Below are positions 1 through 7,962 of a stretch of DNA of 29,424 nt, in pieces (the stretch's first letter is position 1; every line of letters starts with the position of its first letter). The position numbers were made by a program, and so were the translations under genes. Below the pieces are notes generated by a model that searched no databases, had not been told where the DNA came from, and saw only the letters and a program-made list of their open reading frames with translations. The DNA lies in the IMG/VR virus record IMGVR_UViG_3300017917_001350, positions 1 to 29,424 of that record; one strand, given 5' to 3'. The DNA comes from a virus.

Positions 1-50
1 GTTGCAAATACTGGTTGTGCACCACCGGAAACGATAGTAATATAAGCCAT
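1..50 (-). CDS. Start of a late, probably virion gene (partial)
   Basis: Only the first 16 codons are in the window; the reading begins MAYITIVSGGAQPVF and runs off the left edge. The start is well supported. A strong Shine-Dalgarno AAGGAG lies at 58-63, eight bases upstream of the ATG, and a CTAAATA late-type promoter box lies further upstream at 92-98. The promoter-leader-SD arrangement matches that of the virion-like gene at 18818-19324, so a structural product is a reasonable inference. The family cannot be named from so short a piece. Confidence 0.6.
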   Translation of the reverse strand, partial: MAYITIVSGGAQPVFA

Positions 51-91
51 TTTTAAATCTCCTTAATATGTGGACTCAAAGGTCCTACTAA

Positions 92-98
92 TATTTAG
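92..98 (-). promoter_or_regulatory. T4-type late promoter box CTAAATA
   Basis: Read on the minus strand, CTAAATA matches the core of the T4 late promoter (TATAAATA) and the CTAAATA form seen in related marine phages. It lies 41 bases before the ATG of the partial gene at 1-50, leaving a leader of roughly 35 bases that contains AAGGAG. It sits in the only non-coding gap at this end of the window, between the partial gene and the stop codon at 132-134. Confidence 0.6.
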
Positions 99-131
99 CA
101 TCTGAGACAAAAAACGTGAGATTGGGTTGGA

Positions 132-2078
132 TTATTTGGGATTTACCGCACGGTTTGCACGGGTAAAACCAAAGCGATTCACAAACTTGACCATACCACC
201 GGGCACTGTAACTACCCAGCCTTCTTGTCCAGGAACTTGACGATCTAGTTGTTGTAGGATGTCCATTTTGATATCGTGCAACAAGATAAAGGCCGCAAAA
301 GCAGCAGTTAATCCTGACATGTTGCTACGTGGACTTTGTACATATTCCACAATGTTGTTGTATTTCTTTGGAGTTACTGTGACCTTTAACCAGTTGAAGA
401 AGTCAGTCACAATATTGGCCGCATCAAATCCACCCACTTGATCCGTGTCATGTCCGGTGTTGTGTATTAGATAGTTGATAAAATCCACTGCCAATTTGGG
501 CAAGTCTGTGATCTGTTGAGCACGAAGTTCTGCCGGATTAAACAGGCCGTCAATGGCCGCGCCATTTTTACTGATCAAGCTCTTGAGTTGTTTGACCAAC
601 TTAGTGTCTGTGGGCTGAACGTTTTCTGTTGGAGCAATAGGTTCCATCAACAATAATCCTGGTACAGGATTCAGTGCAGGACGTCCCAGGGCCTGCTTGG
701 CGGCACCCGGTTCTTTGTAACGAGTATGGATGGCAATACCCACTTCACTATCACTGATTTCTTGACCCAGTTTACTTGCGGCTGGAATTGCATATTCAAT
801 GGTGTTGGGTTTGAACATCAAGTTGCCGGCTTGTTCCGGTGGCGTTGCAGTGTACAACAAATCACCTTGTATAAAGCCCTTGAAGTTTTCAGGCACAGCG
901 GCCTGCAACATAGGAAATAATTTTTGATACATTGGACCCAGAGCTTCTACACGTCCAGCTGGTTTGCCCGCTTCGGCAGCTTGTGCATCACGTTTGGCCA
1001 ACAAGTTAATTGCTTGCTTAGGACTGCGGAATAGGCCATCATAACCTTTGGCAGTAAATCCAGCCACGTCTGTTAGGACAAATCCACCGTCGGGCATGCG
1101 ACCAAATACTAAGGCTGGCTTGCCGTCCCATTTGACTGTGGTCGACTTGCGAGTATTTTCGCCCATGTGTTCAATTACTGCCAGTGCTTCTTGTACACCT
1201 TTGGATCCTTTACGGAACACCAGGTCTTCAATATGCTCAATGCCTTTGGCACGTCCACCAACATTTTGATCTGCTTCAACTAGTGCAACCATGCCTTGAT
1301 TAACAATACGGTCACGCAGGCGAGCCAAAAAGTTGACATCGCTTACTGGTTGATATGGATTGGCATCGGTGCTTTCCATAAATGGCAGGCCTTCACGTTC
1401 CATGTGTGCTTTAAAGTCTGCTAGTTTTTGTTCACGTTTAGGATCTTTGGCCAATGCGGCTAGTATTGATTCTACTGATGCTAGGTCAGCACGAGTGGCT
1501 GATTTGTTCAACAACATCTTGGCCACTTGATCAGGATCATCTGAGATAATTTTGTTAGAAGCACGATCAGCAATACCAGCAATTTGATTTAACTTATAAC
1601 CCATGGCCTTGGCAATTGAGTTCATTAAGACATTACGCTCTCGACCTTTGTATTGGCTGTCTGCGGGCATGGCGCCTAGCACAAACTTTGACCATGGAAT
1701 GTTTTTAAGAAACATAAAGTCTGTTTGTACATATCCACGATCCGGACGACCTGTGATAGGTGTTTTAAAGTGTACACCTGCGCCAGTTTGTTTGACCCAT
1801 TCTTCAGGTTTAAATCCGTGGCTTTGAGCCCACTGCTGTAGGCGGGTAGTTAATTGCAGTTTGGTTACTTGTTCAGGATCTACTGCAATATCCAAGTCGC
1901 CCGAAGTGTCTTTGATACCGGTAGAGCCTAAGGTATTGCCTTGTATGTCTAGACCCGGAAGTAGTTCTTCTAACCAGGCCAAGGTGGGTTTAACATCAGT
2001 CTGAGCAATACGCTGTGTTAGCGCACGACCATCGCCGTCTTTGAATACGTTACCACCTTCTTTTAAGATGCCAATCAT
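132..2078 (-). CDS. Pol-beta-type nucleotidyltransferase fused to a ligase-like (DUF6267-like) domain
   Basis: A 648-aa protein with two nucleotidyl-transfer modules. Near the N-terminus, GS at 51-52, GDLDIAV with D61 and D63, and a third Asp at D120 in VQTDFMF form the pattern of Pol-beta/CCA-type nucleotidyltransferases. The middle carries KWDG at 316-319, the motif I of ATP-dependent DNA/RNA ligases and capping enzymes, followed by a motif III-like GDLLYT (405-410) and a motif IV-like NTIEYAIP (about 426-432). The C-terminus (EGWVV, then GMVKFVNR and FTRAN) resembles the DUF6267 phage family; I recall this from memory, not from a search. The start overlaps the upstream gene by ATGA, so the two are translationally coupled. 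The role is unknown: tRNA end repair or a head-associated enzyme are both possible. Confidence 0.7.
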   Translation of the reverse strand: MIGILKEGGNVFKDGDGRALTQRIAQTDVKPTLAWLEELLPGLDIQGNTLGSTGIKDTSGDLDIAVDPEQVTKLQLTTRLQQWAQSHGFKPEEWVKQTGAGVHFKTPITGRPDRGYVQTDFMFLKNIPWSKFVLGAMPADSQYKGRERNVLMNSIAKAMGYKLNQIAGIADRASNKIISDDPDQVAKMLLNKSATRADLASVESILAALAKDPKREQKLADFKAHMEREGLPFMESTDANPYQPVSDVNFLARLRDRIVNQGMVALVEADQNVGGRAKGIEHIEDLVFRKGSKGVQEALAVIEHMGENTRKSTTVKWDGKPALVFGRMPDGGFVLTDVAGFTAKGYDGLFRSPKQAINLLAKRDAQAAEAGKPAGRVEALGPMYQKLFPMLQAAVPENFKGFIQGDLLYTATPPEQAGNLMFKPNTIEYAIPAASKLGQEISDSEVGIAIHTRYKEPGAAKQALGRPALNPVPGLLLMEPIAPTENVQPTDTKLVKQLKSLISKNGAAIDGLFNPAELRAQQITDLPKLAVDFINYLIHNTGHDTDQVGGFDAANIVTDFFNWLKVTVTPKKYNNIVEYVQSPRSNMSGLTAAFAAFILLHDIKMDILQQLDRQVPGQEGWVVTVPGGMVKFVNRFGFTRANRAVNPK

Positions 2079-2959
2079 GCCTGTACCTTGAATCCACTTT
2101 TTGCAAGTAATTGATCGGCTTCGGTGTTGCCAGTAGATTTTACTACGGTGTTAGTCGGAGACGTCGGTGATGTTGCTTTGGTATCAACTTTAGTTTCGGC
2201 TTGGGCAGCTAATGTAACTAATTTTTTAAATAATTCTAATTCTTGTGATGGGTCTACTGCTTCTTTAACTGCACCCTTAGTAGCTTGTTGAATCATTTGT
2301 TGAAACTTAGCTTGTTCTGCGGGAGTAGGTCCGCCGGCCTTGGGTGCAGGCGAAACCTTAGGCATCTTACCAGAAGCACTGGGAACTTTTCCTGCTCTTA
2401 CACCTTTAGCAGGTGTCGCTACCGGTGCTTGTTTTGCTTGATGAACTTTTCCAGTATCAGTTTGTGTAACGGTACCGCCGGTGCTGGATGTAGCCTGCGC
2501 ACCAACTTCTGTTCCTTTTCCTAACTGTTGTGCCATTTGACCAAATGCGCCTGCTCCACCAGTTTGAACTGGTTCGGCTGCAATTTGTTTTACAACCTTT
2601 GAAATTTGATCCCTATTAATTAACGAAGAAAACTGTTTTTGCCCTAGTAGATTTTTTTGAACAAATGCTAATAGTTGTTGTTCAACTTGAGAGGCACTTG
2701 CTTTGCCGCCAGGTGCAGCTTTATCTAATTGTTGACGATATGCTGACCATGCTCGATATGCTTTGTTAGCAATAGAATTAGTTTTAGCATCAACTTTTCC
2801 ACTGCGATATCCTGCGGCTACATCTCTAAATGGACTGGCAATAGCAGTCCCGGCTTTTTTAACTGCGCCAATACCTTTACCAACTGCTCCGCCAATGTCT
2901 GACGCAATACCTTCGTCAACTTGTTGAGATTTTTTTAAAGTTAGTTCATGAATTTGCAT
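2075..2959 (-). CDS. Low-complexity, possibly head-associated protein of unknown function
   Basis: A 294-aa protein rich in Ala, Gln, Lys, Pro, Thr and Gly. The N-terminus (MQIHELTLKKSQQVDEG) resembles the short N-terminal tags on many head and prohead proteins of T4-type phages, where a cut after Glu is common; that resemblance is an inference. The middle is a disordered-looking TSSTGGTVTQTDTG and Pro/Ala/Lys-rich stretch. No membrane segment or enzyme motif is visible. Its start overlaps the end of the 82-aa gene upstream by 14 bases, and its stop overlaps the nucleotidyltransferase start (ATGA), so the three genes form one operon. A packaged internal head protein would fit, but this is not proven. 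Confidence 0.55.
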   Translation of the reverse strand: MQIHELTLKKSQQVDEGIASDIGGAVGKGIGAVKKAGTAIASPFRDVAAGYRSGKVDAKTNSIANKAYRAWSAYRQQLDKAAPGGKASASQVEQQLLAFVQKNLLGQKQFSSLINRDQISKVVKQIAAEPVQTGGAGAFGQMAQQLGKGTEVGAQATSSTGGTVTQTDTGKVHQAKQAPVATPAKGVRAGKVPSASGKMPKVSPAPKAGGPTPAEQAKFQQMIQQATKGAVKEAVDPSQELELFKKLVTLAAQAETKVDTKATSPTSPTNTVVKSTGNTEADQLLAKSGFKVQA

Positions 2960-3194
2960 CTGTTTTTCTCACTGTTCTTGTAAATTTACCCGGATCACGC
3001 AACTTGATAGCATTGATCAATTTACGGGTGAGATTCTCGGCCTGGTCAGGAGTGTAATTTTCGTCTATTTGCTCCAACAAGCGAATAGCACTAGCAATAA
3101 TGTTAGATGCACGATTTTCTATGACATGGCGCTTGTCGCGCTCGATGTACATACTGTCTAATTCTTCTAATAAACTGCGGGTCTTCTTTTGCAT
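2946..3194 (-). CDS. Small conserved-type hypothetical protein, 82 aa
   Basis: A short charged, probably all-helical protein (MQKKTRSLLEELDSMYIERD...) with no recognisable catalytic motif. It is the first gene of the three-gene minus operon 3194-132. Upstream at 3216-3231 are both an extended -10 box and an AATAAATA late-like box. The Shine-Dalgarno is weak (AAAAGG, 12 bases before the ATG). I do not recognise the family. Confidence 0.6.
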   Translation of the reverse strand: MQKKTRSLLEELDSMYIERDKRHVIENRASNIIASAIRLLEQIDENYTPDQAENLTRKLINAIKLRDPGKFTRTVRKTDANS

Positions 3195-3215
3195 TTTGGG
3201 CTAGAACCTTTTTAT

Positions 3216-3231
3216 TATTTATTTGATTATA
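3216..3231 (-). promoter_or_regulatory. Promoter region for the 3194-132 operon: extended -10 plus late-like box
   Basis: On the minus strand TGCTATAAT is an extended -10 element (TATAAT at 3231-3226) with no convincing -35. Six bases after it lies AATAAATA (3223-3216, overlapping the spacer), a 7-of-8 match to the T4 late box. Either could drive the small gene starting at 3194. Having both would allow transcription by the unmodified host polymerase and again late in infection. Confidence 0.5.
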
Positions 3232-3244
3232 GCATAGAGTGTTC

Positions 3245-3251
3245 TTAAATA
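3245..3251 (+). promoter_or_regulatory. Late-type promoter box TTAAATA for the radical SAM gene
   Basis: TTAAATA lies only four bases before the ATG at 3256, with no Shine-Dalgarno in between. If used as a late -10 element, transcription would begin at or inside the start codon. The same box is found before other genes in this window (20895-20901 and its mirror image). Confidence 0.4.
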
Positions 3252-3255
3252 CTGC

Positions 3256-4305
3256 ATGGATACATTTTGTGTTTTACCGTGGTACAGTTCAGAATTACCA
3301 GACAATCGTCCCTGCTGTTGGATGGCAAAAGATGCCAACATTGATCAAGTAAAAAAAGACCTATTAGCAGGTGTAAAATCACCGGCTTGTGCCAAGTGCT
3401 GGCAACTAGAACAGCTGGATAAATCCAGTCGCCGACAGCTGGAAAATCAATCCCTAAATCACAAATTAAATCAAGGTCTGGAACAACTAAAAGAGTCCTG
3501 CGAACAGGGCCTAAATCAAACTGTTTTATATCAAATTACTACCAGTAACTTGTGCAATCAAGCCTGTGTCAGTTGTAACAGTAAAGCATCTACCAAGTGG
3601 GCCGAAATTGAAACTCGCATGACCATGAGCCCTTGGGTAGATATTGGTGTCAAAGTAGACTCCTGGATTCCATATCCTTATACCTATGTTGATCCTAACG
3701 ACCTTGATATCAATTATCAAACTGCACGTAGAATTTCATTCCTGGGTGGTGAGCCCTTTTATGATTCTGCTACCTTCCGTATCCTGGAAAAATTAATAGC
3801 AGCCAAAAATCACGACTGTTTTATTTCCATAGTGACCAACGGCAGTGTTACTTTAAATACCGCTCAAATTCAACTGCTACAACAATTTACAGATCTAAAT
3901 ATCTGCATCAGTATCGACGGTACTGGTCCTGTGTTTGAATACATGCGCTGGCCCGGCAACTGGAACCAGCTGGTTATCAACTTGAAACAATACAAAACCA
4001 TTACTGAAAACATCAGTGTCAGTTATACCATTAGTGCCCTGAATGTTTTTTACCACGAACAAACGGTTGAGTGGTTTGAACGCAACAATCTCAAATTCAA
4101 CTACAACACAGTGTCCTGGCCCTCATGGCTAGCCTTGTCAAACACTCCAACTGTGCTGAGAAACAATCAGTTTGTACAGGACTTTTGTAAAGACGATGTG
4201 GGCATTGATCACTTTGTAAAATACATTGAAAATCAAGATCGAGCCAAACGCATACACATCAAAGACTATATGCCCGAAGTGGCTGCCTTGATTGGCTTGG
4301 CTTAG
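3256..4305 (+). CDS. Radical SAM protein, Twitch-type
   Basis: A 349-aa protein with the radical SAM iron-sulfur motif CX3CX2C at C100, C104 and C107 (NLCNQACVSC). Family-typical parts follow: FLGGEPF for SAM contact, VTNGS, and ISIDG before EYMRWPGNW. The N-terminal part carries extra cysteine pairs (FCVLPW, CCW, CAKCW), as in Twitch-domain proteins that bind a second cluster. It probably cleaves SAM to make a radical; the substrate is unknown. It is a paralogue of the protein at 10790-12262 (shared RWP-NW and DY-PE motifs). It is one of only three plus-strand genes, and its TAG stop overlaps the TAA stop of gp41 tail-to-tail by four bases. The ATG was chosen because FCVLPW must lie at the extreme N-terminus. 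Confidence 0.85.
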   Translation: MDTFCVLPWYSSELPDNRPCCWMAKDANIDQVKKDLLAGVKSPACAKCWQLEQLDKSSRRQLENQSLNHKLNQGLEQLKESCEQGLNQTVLYQITTSNLCNQACVSCNSKASTKWAEIETRMTMSPWVDIGVKVDSWIPYPYTYVDPNDLDINYQTARRISFLGGEPFYDSATFRILEKLIAAKNHDCFISIVTNGSVTLNTAQIQLLQQFTDLNICISIDGTGPVFEYMRWPGNWNQLVINLKQYKTITENISVSYTISALNVFYHEQTVEWFERNNLKFNYNTVSWPSWLALSNTPTVLRNNQFVQDFCKDDVGIDHFVKYIENQDRAKRIHIKDYMPEVAALIGLA

Positions 4306-5699
4306 GTTTGTTTGATTTGCCCTAGCAAGGCTTTGAGTTTGTTGCTTTGTAGTTCAGCTGTGATCTTGCCTGAGTCTTCATCATCTTGTGGCGCCGTTGC
4401 CTGCATGGTACTCTTGGCTTTGATTGAATCCAACAAGTTGCTCTTGCCAAATGAGTTCACAGGACCTGCATCTTCGCCTGGATCTGTAATACGCATGGTT
4501 TCAATGTTGTAGTCCAGGTCAATCTTTTGTCCTACACCTGTTGAACTACGTGACTTCATACACTGAATTTGATACTTGCCACGCTCACGCATAGCACGAC
4601 TTGTAAAGATACCAAACACGTTATCTGCTGTATTGATCTTTGAAATACCACCCGAGATATGACTGTGATCAAATTCAACTTCTTCCACCGCTGAACGATT
4701 CAACTGCGAAGCTGTTACAAACAGCACATTGAGTTCTTTGGCCAAGTTACGCAATTCTTCTGAAACATACTTGTCCTTGACAAACAAGTCATTTGGGCTA
4801 ACCTTGGCACTAACCGGCATCAGCAAGTCCAAGTAGTCACACATGATAAAGTCTACCCGGAGTCCTGTCTGTACCTGTACTTCTTTGATGTATGCTCTAA
4901 TATCGTTGATGTTGCTCTGTGCTGGCAGAGCTTTGATACGATACTGCCCGGACTTCTTGCTCACAAGTTTGACTTTAAGTTCAGTTTGATCAATGTCTTT
5001 ACGAATCTCTTTGGTACTCATTCCTGCCAACATGGCATCTGTTCTTAGGGCACATAGTTCTTCACTAAGTTCTAAACTAATGTACACACCCGACAGTCCA
5101 GCTTGTAACCAGCTCAGTGCTATGTTCATCATAACAAGTGATTTACCAGATCCTGATCCACCAGCAAAGATGTTGAGTTCGCCGCGACTGAATCCGCCAT
5201 ACAAGATCTTGTCCATCTGTGGCCATCCTGTTGATACTTGTCCACCTGAGTTGAAATACTTGTTGATACGACTCTTAGGATCATCAAAGTAGTCTGTACC
5301 CATGTCCTTGGTCAATGAGATCTGTACTGCATCCTTGATCAACTTCTCTACAGGATCATACTCGCCCTTCTCCAACAAGTCTGCACTCTTAAGAATAGCA
5401 CGTTCTAGTTCTTGGCGTTTGGTAAATGATTCAAACTCTTGCATGAACCATTCACCATGTCCATCATTTAGTTCTGGAATGTCCTGTAGGGCAATACCTG
5501 TAGTTGCCTTGATTTGATCTCTTGTGGGCAAGGTCTTAAAGTCATTGCTGTGCTTCTTGATAAACTCGGCCACTGGACGCAAACTTCTATCAAAGTTCTC
5601 TGGATTGTAAATGTTCTGCACACGCACATAGCTTTCTGCGTCATGCAACATCATTTCCAAAAATAGTTTTTGTACGTCTAATGAATAGTCTTTAAGCAT
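4302..5699 (-). CDS. 41: Replicative DNA helicase gp41 (DnaB-type)
   Basis: A 465-aa DnaB-family helicase, about the size of T4 gp41 (475 aa). The N-terminal helical domain (about 1-130) is followed by the RecA-like motor domain with Walker A GGSGSGKS (180-187), a Walker B-like hydrophobic stretch ending in CDYLDLL and ASQLNRS, and a C-terminal arginine-finger region (MRERGKYQIQCMKSRSS). It unwinds DNA at the fork, with primase gp61 encoded two genes upstream. A near-consensus sigma70-like promoter ends six bases before the ATG and there is no SD sequence. The C-terminal tail after about residue 415 is hydrophilic and probably flexible. Confidence 0.93.
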   Translation of the reverse strand: MLKDYSLDVQKLFLEMMLHDAESYVRVQNIYNPENFDRSLRPVAEFIKKHSNDFKTLPTRDQIKATTGIALQDIPELNDGHGEWFMQEFESFTKRQELERAILKSADLLEKGEYDPVEKLIKDAVQISLTKDMGTDYFDDPKSRINKYFNSGGQVSTGWPQMDKILYGGFSRGELNIFAGGSGSGKSLVMMNIALSWLQAGLSGVYISLELSEELCALRTDAMLAGMSTKEIRKDIDQTELKVKLVSKKSGQYRIKALPAQSNINDIRAYIKEVQVQTGLRVDFIMCDYLDLLMPVSAKVSPNDLFVKDKYVSEELRNLAKELNVLFVTASQLNRSAVEEVEFDHSHISGGISKINTADNVFGIFTSRAMRERGKYQIQCMKSRSSTGVGQKIDLDYNIETMRITDPGEDAGPVNSFGKSNLLDSIKAKSTMQATAPQDDEDSGKITAELQSNKLKALLGQIKQT

Positions 5700-5705
5700 A
5701 TTAGT

Positions 5706-5735
5706 ATTATATAATCATTCAAGGGCAAGTGTCAA
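5706..5735 (-). promoter_or_regulatory. Sigma70-like promoter of gp41, on the start codon
   Basis: Minus strand: TTGACA (5735-5730), an 18-base spacer, TATAAT (5711-5706), six bases, then ATG (5699). This is the best sigma70 consensus match I found in the window. The expected start point is the A of the ATG itself, so the transcript should be leaderless; no Shine-Dalgarno is present in the 37-base gap. Confidence 0.75.
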
Positions 5736-5736
5736 A

Positions 5737-6495
5737 TTATTGTGCGGAATATTTAGTTTGTATCTCAATCACATCTGCCCAGTTGACAAACTTTTGGGTG
5801 TCTATGGACCATAATCTAGTTGTTTCAGCAAGACCATTGACCAATTCATACACAAAGATGGTCCAGGCCACGGACCATTCATCAAAGTGCTGTTCAAAAT
5901 TCCAAAGTTCTAGTAGCTGTTCAATGGACTGTGGACCTGTAGGAATGCTCAACTCATAGGGCAGTTGTTGTTGCCAGTAGCGATCAAAAAAGTTGTGTTG
6001 ACTAGGAGATAACTCAATGCCCAATAGTTTTTCTACTGCTGACTTGTCGGTCAAGATCCAATAGTCAGTGCAGTCACGGTCAGGACGACGATCCACAATA
6101 CGCTGATACCACTGACTGATGTGTATCAAATGATTGTCAATCACGTTGGCAATTTTTGTATCCAGTTTCTTAAAACACACATTGTACAGCACATTGCCTA
6201 TGTGAGTGTAGGGATATATCTGCACCAGTTTGGCCCGAGGAAATTCTTTGGCCAACAGCTCAAGGTCAAAGTTGTGCGTAACTACCACGATCTGATCTTT
6301 GAATTTGGTCATTGCAACGGGCCAGTCCTCATATCCGTCAATGGACAACACTTGTGGATGTTGGTTGGTATCTACTCTAAACAGAGTTTGGTCTTCAGAC
6401 AGTTGGTCAGCATACAGTCGTCCTAGGAAATTTCCTGAACAGCCTTCCAAGTGACTGATTACAAGTTGAACTGCGTTTTTATTTGTTGTGCCCAT
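5737..6495 (-). CDS. Possible sulfotransferase-like P-loop protein
   Basis: A 252-aa protein. The N-terminal hydrophobic strand followed by EGCSGNFLGRL (17-27) looks like the phosphate-binding loop of sulfotransferase-like proteins. VVVTHN and FPRAKLVQIYP further on resemble later core strands of that fold. C-terminal residues are Trp- and Gln-rich without clear motifs. The assignment is weak and rests on fold-like patterns only. The gene starts inside the end of the SGNH-like gene (37-base overlap) and lacks a clear SD, so it probably depends on coupling. It ends just before the gp41 promoter. Confidence 0.4.
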   Translation of the reverse strand: MGTTNKNAVQLVISHLEGCSGNFLGRLYADQLSEDQTLFRVDTNQHPQVLSIDGYEDWPVAMTKFKDQIVVVTHNFDLELLAKEFPRAKLVQIYPYTHIGNVLYNVCFKKLDTKIANVIDNHLIHISQWYQRIVDRRPDRDCTDYWILTDKSAVEKLLGIELSPSQHNFFDRYWQQQLPYELSIPTGPQSIEQLLELWNFEQHFDEWSVAWTIFVYELVNGLAETTRLWSIDTQKFVNWADVIEIQTKYSAQ

Positions 6496-7061
6496 AATTT
6501 GTGTGTAAGTGGTCCTGGATGTGTTTGATCTTCGGCTCGATCAACAAATGATTCGTAATCAAATCCTGCTAGATTGTTGTGCAGTTGTTGATCAACAACA
6601 AAGCATTTAACTCCGTTGGGAATTGTGATTGGTGCTGTGTTGTATTCAAATTCTCTTAGTTGTAAAATTATCATGCCCTGAGTAATAGTTTCACGTTGTA
6701 AGTGTTCAATGATATTGTTGTTGGTTGCCAAGAAGCCAGCAGTAGCATAGCAATTCACACGATATGGTCCTAGCAGTTGATGCCAGCACTGTTCAAACTC
6801 AATGCCTACTCCAAAACTAAAACTGCTGCCAAACACACTGATGTCTGGATCTGCATAGTGTTCGGGTCCTCTATAACCCTGACTGTTGAACTGGTACCGA
6901 ACAGGGTGTCCTGACTGGTGACGTGCAAAATAATCAAATGTTTGATTTGCGTAGCGTCCAATCCAGTCTGGGTAGGACTTTACATAACCAGAATCATAGT
7001 CGCTTGGCAAGTTGTTTTTTTCTAAGTTCAATTTTGATTCGACTAGTTTCTCGGTGTTCAA
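6459..7061 (-). CDS. SGNH/GDSL-like hydrolase with unclear start
   Basis: About 200 aa. SVFGSSFSFGVGI resembles SGNH block I with Ser in the nucleophile position. Near the C-terminus DQTHPGPLTHKLWA resembles block V (Asp-x-x-His). Such enzymes hydrolyse esters, for example acetyl groups on glycans. No in-frame ATG exists before the conserved region. Possible starts are TTG at 7061 or two later TTG codons within the first 20 residues; I give the longest. The gene overlaps the primase 3' end by up to 68 bases. The ATGA at the primase stop is in another frame, giving only MILVM and stop, so a sequencing frameshift near the start is possible. Confidence 0.5.
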   Translation of the reverse strand: MNTEKLVESKLNLEKNNLPSDYDSGYVKSYPDWIGRYANQTFDYFARHQSGHPVRYQFNSQGYRGPEHYADPDISVFGSSFSFGVGIEFEQCWHQLLGPYRVNCYATAGFLATNNNIIEHLQRETITQGMIILQLREFEYNTAPITIPNGVKCFVVDQQLHNNLAGFDYESFVDRAEDQTHPGPLTHKLWAQQIKTQFNL

Positions 7062-7962
7062 GTATGGTCAACAAGGTTCCTACTCGACCCAGTTGTACAA
7101 CAGCATCATTGACATCCTTACAACCTTCAGGCCACTCAGGCATGCTTACTGCCCAGCCTAGTTCCACAGCACGATCTACCAGCTTCATGCCAGCTTCGTC
7201 TTGATCTGGAACTACTATAACGTCTCGGCCCAAACTTCTAATTAATCTAACTTGTGCGTCGTTGATTTCTGCGTGTAGCACTGCAAGCCCGTTAATGGCT
7301 AAGGCATCAAACACACCTTCTACCACAATAGCATACTGCCACGTATCACGTTGTAGGTCTGTGCCAAACACATAACCGTGTTGCATGTCGTTGATATACT
7401 TGGGTGTGCGGTCGTCTAAGAATCTAACAGCATGTCCTACCATGGTGTGATTGTAAGTAAACGGAATGATAATACCGGGCCGGTTTGAGTCAACCGGTTT
7501 CATAAATGGATAGTCAGTGGGCGCAGATCGACCACGCAAATAGCTCACATGCTCAGGATGTTCTGCGCTAATCAATTCTGAAAATGGCGGCAAGTCACGT
7601 TCTTCAAACGCAATACCTTGCAGTTCATTGCTGACTTGTTGACGCTCTGTTAGTAATCCAGCAATACTTTTGTGCTTAAGGCTTTCAAGATTGATACGTT
7701 CGATTTCTTCACCTGGTACATTCAACCACTGTAGCAGTTTGCGAGCTTTGAATGAGAGATTACGGCCTAACACAAAACTGGCAGTGTACCCACAGTTAAA
7801 ACAATGATAAGACCAAGAACCATCCGGTGTAGGTTTCAAGCCACCACGTTGCCGCTTGTCTCGATTCTCACCATTGTGCTCGCAACAAGGTGCGTTGAAA
7901 CTTATCCAACCTGAACTTGTTGACTTTTTCTTAGCAGGTAAAAAGGAGACCACATCTATCAT
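6994..7962 (-). CDS. 61: DNA primase gp61
   Basis: A 322-aa primase, similar in length to T4 gp61 (342 aa). An N-terminal zinc ribbon is built from C26/C27 with H29 and HCFNC (C54, C57). A TOPRIM domain follows with the acidic VVEGVFDAL (E215) and VVPDQDEAG (D253, D255), which bind the catalytic metals. It makes RNA primers at the fork together with helicase gp41. The ATG overlaps the stop of the SGNH gene upstream by ATGA. A sigma70-like promoter lies inside the end of that upstream gene, with TATAAT six bases before this ATG, so both coupled and leaderless translation are possible. Confidence 0.9.
   Translation of the reverse strand: MIDVVSFLPAKKKSTSSGWISFNAPCCEHNGENRDKRQRGGLKPTPDGSWSYHCFNCGYTASFVLGRNLSFKARKLLQWLNVPGEEIERINLESLKHKSIAGLLTERQQVSNELQGIAFEERDLPPFSELISAEHPEHVSYLRGRSAPTDYPFMKPVDSNRPGIIIPFTYNHTMVGHAVRFLDDRTPKYINDMQHGYVFGTDLQRDTWQYAIVVEGVFDALAINGLAVLHAEINDAQVRLIRSLGRDVIVVPDQDEAGMKLVDRAVELGWAVSMPEWPEGCKDVNDAVVQLGRVGTLLTILEHRETSRIKIELRKKQLAKRL

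Noticed and set aside
99-125. Terminator between the 648-aa gene and the partial left gene
   Set aside because: A run of T is present on the minus strand, but the flanking bases cannot pair into a stem.
1048-1827. Plus-strand open frames opposite the nucleotidyltransferase
   Set aside because: They mirror codon bias of the real minus-strand gene, have no SD and encode no recognisable domain.
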